Below, in pieces: positions 12,072 through 22,815 of a DNA stretch of 64,000 bases; position 1 is the stretch's first letter, and each line of letters opens with the position of its first letter. The DNA comes from Polytrichum commune. Its lineage: Eukaryota; Streptophyta; Polytrichopsida; Polytrichales; Polytrichaceae. Both the position numbers and the translations under genes were made by a program. The notes below the pieces were generated by a model that was not told the origin of the DNA, did not search any database, and was given only the letters and a program-made list of their open reading frames with translations. The stretch covers positions 57,374,758 through 57,438,757 of the forward strand of contig OX485805.1 in the NCBI GenBank assembly GCA_950295325.1. The letters are read 5' to 3'.

Positions 12072-12287
12072 TGGGAAGAACCGACTGCTAGTTCAAACTC
12101 AAATGAACCAATTGAGTTTGAGAAATAACCGACTGAAATTCGTGATTTTAGAAAAATTATTGAACATTCTAGAGGAATTTTATGTAATACACCTCAAACT
12201 AATAAAGAAAGACCAAAAGATGTAAACATGTAACTGGTTGGAGTTGGAAACACTAGGGTCTTGACTGATTATGCCCAGAAATCTCCC
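12072..12287 (+). mobile_element. ~220-bp CGGGGAGA element, diverged copy
   Basis: Begins GGGAAGAACCGACTGCTAGT and ends TATGCCCAGAAATCTCCC. It is collinear with 52739-52957 across its whole length, including AACATGTAACTGGTTGGA. Ends are mutated, so the TSD is unreadable. Confidence 0.6.
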
Positions 12288-12639
12288 AGGTCACTACAGT
12301 GGCATTCTATTTCACTTCTAAGAGTTTTTTATTTAAAAATCTATAGTCTTATAAATCGTTTATAATCTAAAAGCAACTTCAAAACAATGTTTCTAAAAAA
12401 ATGGTTTAGCAACTTCGGACCAACTTCTAAAGATAGTGACCCTTGCGAGTGCTACAAACAGACAGTTATCACCCTAGGGTCAAATGACACTTGGTGCTAC
12501 ATGACAAGTCACGAAGGCCACTCTAATCAAAACATCATAATAATTTTTATATCACACTATTTCACATGTTTAGTGTAATTTTGTATCAAGTTGGTGTTGA
12601 ATGAAATTCTATGCCCAAATAGGCCTATTAAGGCCTCCT

Positions 12640-13090
12640 TTACATCTATGGTACTTTATACTAGGCTTCCAACGCTTCGATGCCATCTTGATGGATCTCA
12701 TGTGGTAAAACTATGGCACGCTCTTGGTCAATTTCTAAACTAAATCATGGGGATTGCTTACTAGGAATGTTGATAGTTCAAGCTCTCATTTTCTGGGCTC
12801 CAATTCCCAAGCCAATGGGTTTTCGAACATTTTTGGCTTGTAATGAAATCTTGTTTCTTTAAGGCAATCCCCCCTTGTAGTATCTCACTTATGAGCATGA
12901 TTGTTTTTACACTCGCTCGAAGTCCTATTCAAGTAAGTGAGGATTGACTAAGCAACTCTCAATAGTTTGAGCTTTGGACGATAGCTTGTCAAATCCAAAT
13001 ATCCAAAGTCTTAAAATATGTAAGTTCGAGCTTTCAATTTGAGTTGTAGTGTAGAGGGGGGCTAAGGATGGCACTCATAGATGTTGGATA
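12640..13090 (+). repeat. Direct repeat, unit 1 (paired with 14330-14780)
   Basis: Shares, in order, GATGGATC(T/C)CATGTGG, GGGC(T/C)CCAA, CCAATG(G/A)G, CTTGTCAAATC(C/T)AAAT and CAAAGT(C/T) with the partner at 14.33-14.78 kb. Non-coding on both strands. Confidence 0.5.
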
Positions 13091-13275
13091 TGCTCTTAGT
13101 TGCCATGAAAACTCCTAAGGTAGGGAGATGTGTCATTCGGATACAATTATCTTTGCGCCCACCTCCCATAGGATATGACACATGCAATTAGCGGAAATAA
13201 TTAGCAAATCCAAATCCCACCATATCCATTGGCCTCATAATATTTGGAGCTCATATGATAAACTAATTGAGTATC

Positions 13276-13689
13276 CCCGGGGAGTGCACTTAAAGTTAAG
13301 ATTAGGAATACACGTGAGTGCCTTTTAATGGCATACCCCTTACAATACTTGGCCTTAAAATAGTTTTTAAATTAAGAATTTTTAAGTGCCAAATCATTAC
13401 GTATATATCTATCACTTGGTATAAATTTCAGGACGAAAAGTTTTTAAATTTTATTTTAAAAAATGATAGAAGTTTGAACTAAAATGCGTTGTTTTTTGCT
13501 TCAAAAATCGATTTTAAAATATTTACAATTGATTATTTTTTGAAATTTATACAACAAGAACTTTAGATTGTGTTTAACAAATTCATATTTTTTTAACAAA
13601 TTTTAGATGATTTTTTAGTACATACATAGGGGGGTCAAAAGTATGCACTCACGTGATTCCTAGTCTTAACTTTAAGTGCACTCCCCGAG
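13276..13689. mobile_element. MITE with ~45-bp TIRs and perfect 8-bp TSD
   Basis: The left end CCCGGGGAGTGCACTTAAAG and the right end (CTTTAAGTGCACTCCCCGAG) are inverted copies over about 45 bases, up to CACGTGAGTGC. TGAGTATC at 13268-13275 and 13690-13697 is a perfect 8-bp TSD. Length 414 bp, A/T-rich interior, non-coding. The terminal CGGGGAG and the 8-bp TSD are shared with the element at 10043-10445, though the rest of the TIR differs. Confidence 0.92.
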
Positions 13690-13969
13690 TGAGTATCAAA
13701 AGTGAAGATTCTCGTGCTCATCAAACGATCACATAGGTCCCTCCCAAAGTCATGTTGACTGTTGAGCTTAGAATGGTTAGCAAACTTTGAGCATATAGTC
13801 CATTATCTTTTAAGCACGAGGTAGACGAGGCTAATGTGGACACCTCCAACCCTGTGGAATCATCCGGTTAATTCATATACAAGTTGGTCAGCACCTCATA
13901 GCCACATGCCGTCGTCAAATTTGCTCCAGTTCTTGCCTCCTAAGTTGACCACCTCGACCACAAAAATCA

Positions 13970-14050
13970 AGCGTGTCATAGCTCAGTGGATAGCACTCCT
14001 AATCATGAAGGATGTTTGGTGTAGTTTGATTTGTACAATTATGACCGACC
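13970..14050 (+). repeat. tRNA-like (possible SINE head)
   Basis: TAGCTCAGTGGATAGCAC closely fits a pol III A box (TRGCTCAGTNGGTAGAGC). A weak B box (AGTTTGATTT) follows about 40 bases later. Acceptor and D stems do not pair well, so this is not a functional tRNA gene. A tRNA-derived SINE head or tRNA pseudogene is the likeliest reading. Confidence 0.35.
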
Positions 14051-14329
14051 CAAAAATCGTCAAGGTGGCGGCTGAATCACCATGTATTACTCACCCACCA
14101 AATAAGAGCAATTACATTGCCAATTAAGAACCAAAAATAGGTGTCCGATTAAAGAAGCTAACAGAATTAGCCCCATCTACCTTGTGTTTTTTTTATGGCA
14201 GTTCTTATGTTCACACTTGACCACATACCACTCAACTATAGGTGTCCAAATTATTGGTGTGTTGGATTTAGACACGTCTACTTTAGAGCATGCCCTTTAC
14301 CATAGGTAGCTTGAAGGTTGAGAGCTCAA

Positions 14330-14780
14330 AGAAAGAAATCTTCTCATTGGCCAAGAGTCTTCAAGTTATTGGGTTTGCAATGCTTATTGAATGGTGTCAT
14401 GATGGATCCCATGTGGCACCTCTTTGACAAACCCTTTTGATGAAATCTCAAGCTGACGCGTGAAGTCGTATTGGATTATTGAGAATTTAAGCTCTTAGTT
14501 TGTGGGCCCCAAGCCAATGAGCATTTTGAGCGTTCTTTTGCTTGTCGTCGAAATCTTCTTTCGGTGAGAGAATGTTTTCCTTTTGAGATCCCACTTCGAG
14601 CACGGCCACCATGTAGTTGCTCAAACACTTGAAGATCGGTTACGCATCCCTCACTAGGTTTAGCTTTTGTATTGAAATCTTGTCAAATCTAAATTCCAAA
14701 GTTCCGGATACTACAAAGTTTGAGCTCTCCCATCTTTTGGTGTAAGGGGCTTAAATCAATGGTGGACCCGTATATATGAG
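14330..14780 (+). repeat. Direct repeat, unit 2 (paired with 12640-13090)
   Basis: Same order of conserved blocks as unit 1, diverged. It starts shortly after AGAGCATGCCCTTTACC at 14287, which resembles the left end of the element at 11757, so it may be a second, truncated copy of that element. Confidence 0.45.
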
Positions 14781-14814
14781 AATGGATTCAACATCAGGTT
14801 CATTATGGTCCAAG

Positions 14815-14998
14815 ATGACCTTAAACTACCGGATGATAGTGGAAAGGTACCCAAACCGAACGGAGTGGTTGGCAGTTCGATTCCGGGCTATGAGATTGTC
14901 TCTCTACTTGACGGAAAACTAGCCAGGTGGTCAAACACCTCATGTGTTCCCAAAACCCAAAAATTAAGAAATAAAATAAAGTAAAGTAAAGTTTTTTT
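14815..14998 (+). mobile_element. SINE candidate
   Basis: A B-box match, GCAGTTCGATTCCGGGCT, lies at about 14873-14890. An A-box-like GATAGTGGAAAGG sits about 40 bases before it. The sequence then runs for about 100 bases into an A-rich tail with TAAAG repeats. This is the layout of tRNA-derived plant SINEs. No flanking TSD was confirmed. Confidence 0.45.
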
Positions 14999-15019
14999 TT
15001 ATAAAAAATCAGTTTCATT

Positions 15020-15290
15020 CAATATCAATACTGGTAGGAAAAAGTCCAACTAATTAGTATCGATATTGTAATAATGGTTGGATATATTGGTAATTGGTGG
15101 ATATCGCAAGGTGAGAGAATCATTGTATATGTGAAACATTATAATTTTGGGTTAACATCATTCTAATACCATGTTGATACTAGTGTTGTTTACAGGGTCA
15201 TCAAGGTTCTTAGTATATGGTATCACCCTGGTATATAGAATCAAATAGGGGCATTTATGGTTGGAGTACCCCTTTAGGAACCACAAAGAT
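15020..15290 (+). repeat. Dispersed repeat containing GGTGAGAGAATC
   Basis: Blocks GCAAGGTGAGAGAATCATTG, CCATGTTGATACTAG and AGGTTCTTAGTATATGGTAT recur in modified form at 41500-41680 (+) and, inverted, at about 59280-59475. The right end (CATTTATGGTTGGAGTACCC) matches, inverted, sequence at 22430-22460. The family is unclassified. Confidence 0.45.
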
Positions 15291-15699
15291 TTTCTTGTAA
15301 TTGATGTAAGGAATTTCACATTTCATCCTGAAAATAAAACAATAACATACAAAGCTTGTATGGTTATAACAGCAATCATCCAAGTCAAGATATTGACAAT
15401 AAGTACAAATAGCATGTTTTTTCTTGATTGTCATTTTTCTTGATTGTCATTTTGATTTGGTTGCTTTGAGATAAGGGAGCAAGCACAGTGAAGTATACGG
15501 AAAAGTGCTTTAGTATACTAAAACTATAATGTTTTTGGTCAAACACCTAAAAGTAGTAACAAAGTGTTGTTTAAATTATTATTTTTGTCATGATGACCTC
15601 TATTGTTGTGTTAGGTACTCAAATATGGAATATCAAGATGAGAACTTTAAAACTTATCATTAAAAGTATTGCTCGCAAGGTAATGGCTAGGTTTGGTTT

Positions 15700-16700
15700 T
15701 GGACGTAGATTTCTTGACCTCAAATACAGCCCCATCAGAGTGGGCCAAGACCCTCCTATACCCCTCCGGCTCCTTCAGCTCTCCGTGGAATCACGTTGTT
15801 CAAGGTGGACGAGTGCCCGTCAAAGCCCGTCATAGTGGCTAGCTTGGAATGGGAGTCCAGCAGCTCCCGGCACCTTCTCAATGCAGGTAGCTTCCAGCGC
15901 CTTCTCAGTTTCATCCAATCCCCATCCATCCACCTGGCTGCCTGTAGGCCGCAATGTCGTTCTCAGCCAGCATTTGGCCATTCTCGAGGTCCAGACGCTG
16001 AAACCTTCTCGCTCCTCATTCGGAGTTCGCCCAGCTTCCCAAGGTTCAGCACACTGCTGGAACCGAAAGATTCATCTACACACTGGTTCCAGAGGCGAGA
16101 AAAAATGACGACATTCGGCAGTGATCAAATTCTGCATTCTTCAACCCATATGTGAAGCAATCCGCCTCTGAGAGGAACCCTCCACCTTAGTTTCCTGATC
16201 AAGTGAATTCGGCACACATTCGACCAGAATGTGAAGCTTTACAATTCTGAGGATTGGCTGTAGGGTAATGGTTAGAAATTCAGCACTCCCTGTCAATTTG
16301 TTCCCTCTGGATTTCCTCTTCTGCGCCTAACTTTCGGTATCATCAGCTACCACCCTATCCCAGCACGGCCGACTTGATCCCATCCGCTCCGTAATCTCCC
16401 ATTCCTCCATCTGAATCCTTCTTCCCCTGATCTTTGGCCACTCCCTTAGCCGCAGCCGGTTCTCCCAATTAGCGCCAACATTCCATCTCGTCTCCCTGCT
16501 TATCCCCTCAGCACGTCCGCTTCCGGCATTCCCCTGTTTTTTGTAGCTCCTCCAGAGAGAGCGCTACCAGCCCCCCATGTTCCTAACCGCTCCTGGATCC
16601 TAAACTTCGGAGTCTGATCTGTTCGGGGAGCCCCCCCCTTCCAAAACGAACACCATCCTATCCTAACCTGATTACTTCTTAAGCCTACTCTAACGTTAAC
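15700..16700. other. GC-richer stretch without a recognisable gene
   Basis: C/T-rich sequence with several overlapping frames (longest about 119 codons at 15796-16155) in different registers. None shows a known domain. It may be a decayed gene or a promoter/leader region. No splice pattern could be traced with confidence. Confidence 0.3.
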
Positions 16701-16968
16701 CCTTAGTCCAACCACAATTCTTCCTAGCTAATTCACCACTAACTTCCTTGGGCAATGAGCCTCTTTGACTTTGCATAAGAATCCGGTTCCAACCCGAACT
16801 CAAGTCCGAGTAGCTTCCAATTCCAATCGTAAAATTCAATAACACACTAAAAGGCTAAGCCTCACTCTTTTTATCTTTTCAAGTAGTACCATAAAACATC
16901 AAAGTTTAACTTCTAATGGTTTCAAAGGGTTAAGAACACATGTGGGCACCAAATTGGGCTCACACCTT

Positions 16969-17171
16969 CCATGCCTTTGAGGTGAGTTAAGTGCTCTTAA
17001 CTAGTGGTTGTTACTTATGAGATGAGAACATTGTGTAACACCATTTGTCCCAACCATTGAATAACTCCTCTAAACCTTTCTCTTAGGATGGAGTCCTCTA
17101 GTCTTACATATAATAGATTCTAGTTGGAATTAGAGATAGCAAAGGTAACCAATAAATAAATACATGTTACA
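16969..17171 (-). repeat. Gypsy 3' LTR, truncated
   Basis: Matches the right-hand LTR from CCATGCCTTTGAGGTGAGTT to the end CATGTTACA, with many substitutions and without the internal ~45-bp duplication present in the other LTR. The outer ~150 bases of the LTR are missing, replaced by unrelated sequence. Confidence 0.8.
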
Positions 17172-17489
17172 CACCTCGCACTTAGAAATGAACGTTCATG
17201 TTCATGTTCATGTACTGCAAACCCCAAACTGTAGTGCATCAAACCAATAGTCAAGACCAGTACTTAACTTTAACCAAGCCATGGGATCTCTATCTATACC
17301 CATGCTCCATGCCAATCACAGGGTGAGACAAACTAATAATAAAGCCCCATTTACAAGACCTAGTACAAGCCTAAAAGAACGAAAAGGCGCCTACCCTTAA
17401 GAAATCTTTCACCTCACACGTTTATGTGCAACGGGGGCTTGGCGGTCACACTTAACACCGCGTGTCACACTTGACTTGACTACCGTATC

Positions 17490-17890
17490 CTAGTACTTCT
17501 TGAGGACTTCTACACTCAAATTGCTCTCTAGTTTCCAAGAATTATCCTCAAGTGCATATTCAAGCCATTTATATAGATAGAATTTTCTTGGGGTGACAAC
17601 AGGACCCACTGTCTTCAGGTGAAAGCATGTGTTCAACTTCATATGATGCATCCTCCTCAAAGACTGGCGGATGGGGGAGTTTGTACCCTGCCATAGACTG
17701 TACATGGTTGAAGAATTGACATACGAAAGGCACCGTGAATCTTAAATGTGTTTGGTAGCTGCACGCAATATGCTACGACCCCTATCCTCTTGGTTATCCA
17801 AAATGGGCCAATCCACCATGACAATAGCTTTCTAGCATGTGGGACCTTCAACTTAATGTTGGCAACACTTATAAGCATTTTCAAGTTCAT
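17490..17890 (-). pseudogene. Gypsy integrase C-terminus and chromodomain remnant
   Basis: The C-terminal integrase module is visible as WWIGPFWITKRIGVVAYCVQ followed by IHGAFRMSILQPC (17.7-17.85 kb). In another frame a chromodomain follows: KFYLYKWLEYALEDNSWKLE and SNLSVEVLKKY (17493-17590). Chromodomains of chromovirus integrases steer insertion to marked chromatin. A frameshift separates the two parts. Confidence 0.8.
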
Positions 17891-17899
17891 CTCATAAGA

Positions 17900-18760
17900 A
17901 ACTTCTCATCTCTTCTCATCAAACATACTTATTTTTGTCGTTGTTGGGCAACAATTAAATGTCTCTTGGCCTGGCCGATTACATCAAACATATGCTCGGC
18001 AAAATTCTTTGCAGTAGGCACTTGACACATGTTGATCCACTTATTGGTATCATAGGATGTTGACATGTGTTAAGACAAACGGAATATTCCAAATAGGCTC
18101 TTGCCCAGAGTTATTATATGCAAATTCTACCATAGCAAGAAAGTCACCCTGGTCATCCTACACTAGATTTACATAATGTTACAACATGTCCTTAATGACG
18201 CAATTTACCCGTTCTGCCTATCCATTGGTTTGAGGATGAAATGCAATGGACCATAGCCAACCTTGTCCCCAATAAACCATGCAATACATTCCAAAATCTA
18301 CTTGTGAATCTAGTGCCCTTGTCGCTTAGAATTACTTTGGGTAGACCATGGAGTTTATATAGATGATCACAAAACAACCTTGTTGTTCTTTCATCAATAT
18401 ATAACATGTGTTGTGGTTGGTATATAGTGGGCCATTTTGGACAACTTATCCACACACACAAAGATGGCATCATAACCATGAGTGGAAGGTATCAAGCTAG
18501 AGATAAAATCAATGTTGACCACCTCCTAATTCATGTTGGGAATCTCCAACGGTCTGAATAGGCATATTGGCTTCAAAGTAGGAGTTTCACTCCGTTGACA
18601 AATCTCACAAGATTTCATATAGCTCATGATGGACCCTTGCATCTTAGGCCAATAGAAAGTTACTCACATCCTCTTCCAAGTCTCAATTACCTCAATATGA
18701 CCACTATACATTACATCATGATGTTCCTACAGTAAAAAACACTTGATATTCAACCTTTGA
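17900..18760 (-). pseudogene. Gypsy integrase core remnant
   Basis: A zinc-binding region (WKRM, then VTFYWPKMQGSI and SCEICQRSE) lies at about 18.58-18.7 kb. The core follows with [20 protein letters not shown] and LYKLHGLPKVILSDKGTRFT. The catalytic glutamate region is degraded (NQWIGRTGK where QTDGQTER is typical). Several stops interrupt the frame. Confidence 0.85.
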
Positions 18761-18981
18761 AAGGATACATCTAGAACCACTATCACCTTATCATGCCACC
18801 ATATGTGATTCTTTAAAATAAGATGCTTCAAATTGTGCGTGTTTGAGAACCAAGGATCAAGAGCATGCTTTGCAATGATTGTGTGATATAACTTAGAATC
18901 ACTAATGAACTCATGATACCCCTCAGGTTGATTGTCTAGCTAGCTCTCCAAGATCTCGTCGCATAGTGTTAGCTACCACTA

Positions 18982-19294
18982 AGGTAGAGGGGCCCTTTCC
19001 CGCTCGGGTCCTTAAACCGCTCACTAGACCTATCCAAACAAGAGGTACATTATAGCTTCCAACCTCAATTTTCTATGTAATCATGGTGTACATTTTTGGG
19101 GTGAGTGGTTTTGGGTACCCCTATGAGTTCTCCTTCCAAAATTCATAACTAATTCAATATTAATCCAAAATTAATTATTCCAATTGGTCCAATTTCCAAT
19201 GTACTTTGCACATCTTCCAAGATTGATTCCCCCTTAATAACTCCCCAATGAACATGCCAATCTGAAATTCGAGCGGGAAAGGGCCCCTCTACCT
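18982..19294. mobile_element. MITE with perfect 25-bp TIRs and TA TSD, nested in gypsy
   Basis: The left end AGGTAGAGGGGCCCTTTCCC (continuing GCTCG) is inverted exactly at the right end. The flanks are TA at 18980-18981 and 19295-19296. Length 313 bp, non-coding. A TA duplication with AGGTAGA ends is shared with the element at 39080-39500. Perfect TIRs inside a heavily decayed host element show that it inserted after the gypsy had begun to decay. Confidence 0.9.
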
Positions 19295-19297
19295 TAA

Positions 19298-20298
19298 TTA
19301 AAGGACCGAACCACTTGAAGCTACCTTGGGTGTCATCAAGCCTTTTTGTACACCCGTGTTTAGTAGATATGTACTACAGGGATCAACCACATTGATTTGC
19401 CATGGGTAGTGTATCCACTTATAAAGAAAATCCAGCTCCAAGAATTCCAACCATCGAGCTTGACACCTTGATAAAAAAAAAATTGTCTTTAAATACACAA
19501 AAAAAATTGTGTATTTATCAAATTGCAGTCATCCCCCTCTAAGTAATATTTTAAGGTTTGCATAGTGTGCACAATTGCTACTAGCTCTCATTGTCTAGTT
19601 GTATGATTCATCTTAGCATGGGAGAATTTCCTACTTTCAAAGGCAATAGGTCTTCTTCTTTGAACCATAACTGCTCTTGTCCCTATTAGAGAAACATCAC
19701 TAATGACCTCAAATGGCTCCTCTAACTTGGGTAAGGTCGAAATTGGCACATGCGTTAAAGAACATTTCATATTTTTAAAAGCGCGTTCACAATCCTCTGT
19801 CCAAATGAATTTAGTCTTGATTTGTGTCAAAGATGTAAAAGTTGCCACTAAAGTAGAATATCCATGGATGAATCTGCGAAAGTAATTACAAAGCCCCGGG
19901 AAATACCGTAATTGTCCAACTTCAAGTGGCCTATACTACTTTGTAACATTTTTAATTTTCCTATGATTGACCTTAATGTCCTCTTTGTCGACAAGATGGC
20001 TTAAGACCTTAAACTGATAATGCCCAAATGGGGTACTAAACATTTTTTTAGGTGCATCTTCTTTTTATATATGAATTTGGTGATATTCTTGTGCCAAAGC
20101 TAGAGACAAAACTACACTATCACTTACTAATTGATCAAACAAATCATCAATGTAAGGTAACGGATAACGATTCTTTATTGTTTGCTTATTGAGTGTACAA
20201 TAATCGACCTCCATTTGCAGTGCTCCATCTTTTTTCTTGACAAATAATATGAGAGACCAATAAGGTGATGACCTAGGCCCAATCCATCTTTTTTCCAA
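19298..20298 (-). pseudogene. Gypsy reverse transcriptase / RNase H remnant lacking the RT active site
   Basis: RT fingers are at 20065-20298 (SSPYWSLILFVKKKDGALQM, then LNKQTIKNRYPLPYIDDLFD). RNase H and its lead-in are at 19588-19900 (GLCNYFRRFIHG, then FIWTEDCERAFKNMK and RRRPIAFESRKFS). Between them FGHYQFKVLSHLVDKEDIKV joins two motifs that in intact elements are separated by about 70 residues including the catalytic Y-x-DD box. The box is therefore deleted at about 19985-20020. This is a dead polymerase. Confidence 0.85.
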
Positions 20299-20899
20299 GT
20301 ATTACTTGATATGCGTTTTGGCCTCCTATAGCTTTAGAGAACTTCACATTTAGATCGGCTTGAAAGGTGGCTTCCTATCCGGCTCAAGAGGAATGGTATA
20401 GGCCATTTTCCATTCTAGATGCAATCCACTTGGTAAAGATTGAAACACATCATCATATTCCTCCAACATTGTAGGATAAGGTGGTGCCATTGTGTCCTCT
20501 ACATCTTCTCCAACCGCAATCAATTGAACTAAGAACGAGGTTGCTCCCTTCCAAATTGACTATTTGAATTGCATGGTAGTGAGTCTATGGGGATTTGGAC
20601 TCTAACTTTGCATTGGATTCACATACACACTCATTTTACAACAACCCTTATAAAACAAGCAACATTCACATTGAAATTCCAAGCGTGCCTTATATTGTAT
20701 AAGCCTATCATGGCCCAATATCAAGCCAATACCATCACTCAACTTAGAGACAAGTCAGTTAATTTGACTATGATATTGGTGTATCTTAACATGGACTTTA
20801 ATATGCCCATCTGTAGAAACTTGATCATCATTGCCTAATACCAAACTATTATTGCCCTTCTTTACTTCAAACCCAAAGGTATTAGTAGTAACATAACTC

Positions 20900-21600
20900 A
20901 CACAACAATGTGATTCAAACTATCTATGAAAACAAATGCATCTTGGTGTGCTACATTCCCTAAGAAGTTTATCTTCAGTAGAGATGACACAATGAACTTT
21001 TACAAAACTTGTGGTCTAGCCTCAACCATATATACTTGCCATAGTTCTGGATTAGAGTCAAATTGATGCAACAATTTAAACCTTGTCAAAGTTCTCTTAA
21101 GGCACTTTGCCTTATGTTTTCCAACAACAAAACATACATTGATGTCATAGGGTACCTCCTCCTTACTATGGAAATAGGCCCTTAATAAACTTTGCAAATC
21201 CTTTGATGAGGGAATAATTATTGAACAAGTTCCAAATACGATGAGGCGTGCACAAATTTTCCTTTTTCAGCTTCTTGCATTGTTTCTAGGAAACAAAGAT
21301 TTTGATCCTTACGAAACTAGCCATCCTCAAGTTTTTCCGTGAAAGTCTTGAGCTTCCCATAATTTAGTTCCAACGTCGCAAATTGACTGCGGTCACCGAT
21401 CTTGTTGCCTTCACAATATTCTCATATCTTTTGTGTTAGCAATTTGTCCACAATTGCCTCAATTATCTCAGCTCGCGAAGGTAGGAACGGGGCTAACCAT
21501 GAAAAGAGAGGTCTCATCATTAGGGGCAGAGATATCCGTTTCCGTTGCCATGGTGTCCCATACTACGTATGGAAACAACACCCCAAAAACAAAGAGCCTT
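20900..21600 (-). pseudogene. Gypsy gag / protease remnant
   Basis: Weak minus-strand coding traces lie between the RT and the primer-binding site, including CFVVGKHKAKCLKR, which resembles a decayed CCHC zinc knuckle. Stops are frequent. Called from position and the knuckle-like motif only. Confidence 0.4.
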
Positions 21601-21965
21601 AGGACTTAATTCATAATCTTGAAAAGTTCTAACATATTCAAGGAAAAATAGAAGAACTCAAAAGGAAGCAATTGAATCTCCTTAAAAAAAACCTTGACAA
21701 ATACTTCCAAAAAACCAAAATCTACAAATGTTATGTTGGTCCAATCACCAAAAATTTGCAGTATATTTTCTACTAAGCATGCCGTAAGAGCTCCTCTTGC
21801 CTCTCTTGAAACATAACAAAATTAAAATCTACTCCTTATAGTTCATAAAGCAACCAACTCATTCCCTACCTTCGTAGAATAACTCTAATTGTCTTCCCAA
21901 CTTGAAACCCAAATGTTACACGATAGAAAAGTAACAACACCCAAAACACCAAATTGCAAGATCTT

Positions 21966-21980
21966 GGCGCTCTGATACCA
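21966..21980 (-). promoter_or_regulatory. Gypsy primer-binding site (initiator Met tRNA)
   Basis: Read on the minus strand: TGGTATCAGAGCGCC, one base after the LTR end. TGGTATCAGAGC is the standard complement of the 3' end of plant initiator Met tRNA. It fixes the element's orientation and the inner LTR boundary. Confidence 0.92.
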
Positions 21981-21981
21981 A

Positions 21982-22376
21982 TGTAATGTCTCTCAAATTT
22001 AATTAAAAATAAATAAAGGCATGATCCATCCAACCTCGAGCTTTATATACTTGTAGGCACTAAGAGTTGAGGCTCCCCTCGACTAGTCCTCAATCATATA
22101 GTTAACCAACTCTCCCTCCATGCCTTTGGGGTGAGTTGAGTGCTCTTAACTAATGGTTGTTACTTCATGAGGTGAAAACATCTTGTATCACCATAGTCTC
22201 AACTAGTTGGTAGCTCCCCTTTACCTTCTAGAACTATTAGATCTCCCAAGGTGGATTCCTCTAGTCTTATAGATAGTAGAGTCTTGTTGGAATTAGAGTC
22301 CTCTCGTCTTACATATAGTAGAGTCTAGTTGCACTTAGAGATAGCAAAGGTAACCAATAAATAAATACACGTTACA
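21982..22376 (-). repeat. Gypsy 5' LTR
   Basis: A 395-bp LTR bounded by TGTAAC at its start (right end, minus strand) and ...TTACA at its inner end. It contains a ~45-bp tandem duplication (units beginning CCTCTAGTCTTA and CCTCTCGTCTTA) not present in the 3' LTR. Confidence 0.85.
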
Positions 22377-22632
22377 GCTATATTAGAATGTCAAGTTTGA
22401 CAATTTTGGTAAGAGACATTCTTTTTGGGGTACCCCAACCATAAATGCCCTCAAACAATATCGAATAACAAAAGAGCATCTTCAAATACATGTATCCTAT
22501 CGGTATTAAAAAAAACCACCAAAAAAAGCATGGCAATCATCGCAACTAGATGATTAAAATTGAAAGGCAGTCGCCAAGTAAGTTGATCACCGGAACATTG
22601 AAATGCTTGAGAAATGAAAGGTGATCGTATGC

Positions 22633-22815
22633 AGAAGAAGAAGAAGAAGAAGAAGAAGAAGAAGAAGAAGAACTCCGGTCCCGGGAGGGGCCGGAGTGAA
22701 TAAAGTGTTTGTTCGTAAGACGTCCTAGGCCATACCCCAGGGTATTGGTGTTGGATGTAATACTACTTCACCCTTTTCAGGGAGTAGACACTATGTTAGT
22801 AACAAGTGGCTTTTA
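22633..22815 (+). repeat. (GAA)n tract plus dispersed hairpin-ended repeat, copy 2
   Basis: A (AGA)n microsatellite at 22633-22671 abuts a perfect-stem hairpin at 22673-22696 (CTCCGGTCCC ... GGGGCCGGAG). It is followed by TGAATAAAGTGT and an AATACTACTTCACCC block, the inverse of the arrangement at 2985-3155. Confidence 0.5.

Larger units (their letters stand above)
11757..13101. mobile_element. Composite element with 23-bp imperfect TIRs
   Basis: The left end AGAGCATGTCCAACACCTAT and the right end (reading ATAGATGTTGGATATGCTCT) are inverted copies with two mismatches over about 23 bases. AGAGCAT-x-TCCAACA is a terminal motif seen in plant class II elements. No clear TSD was found. A full CGGGGAGA element (12072-12287) sits inside it. 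Its right third is duplicated at 14330-14780. Confidence 0.45.
16969..22376 (-). mobile_element. Ty3/gypsy chromovirus, decayed, full-length layout
   Basis: Minus-strand element. From right to left it holds a 5' LTR (21982-22376), a primer-binding site, gag-like remnants (about 20.9-21.5 kb), RT, RNase H, integrase, a chromodomain tail (17493-17590) and a truncated 3' LTR (16969-17171). The order PR-RT-RH-INT defines Ty3/gypsy, and the chromodomain places it among plant chromoviruses. All frames are broken by stops and shifts. A MITE (18982-19294) is inserted between the RNase H and integrase parts. LTR divergence is high, so this is an old insertion. Confidence 0.88.

Noticed and set aside
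13976-14050. Candidate tRNA gene
   Set aside because: The A box is good but acceptor and D-arm pairing fail and the B box is weak; kept only as a tRNA-like or SINE head.
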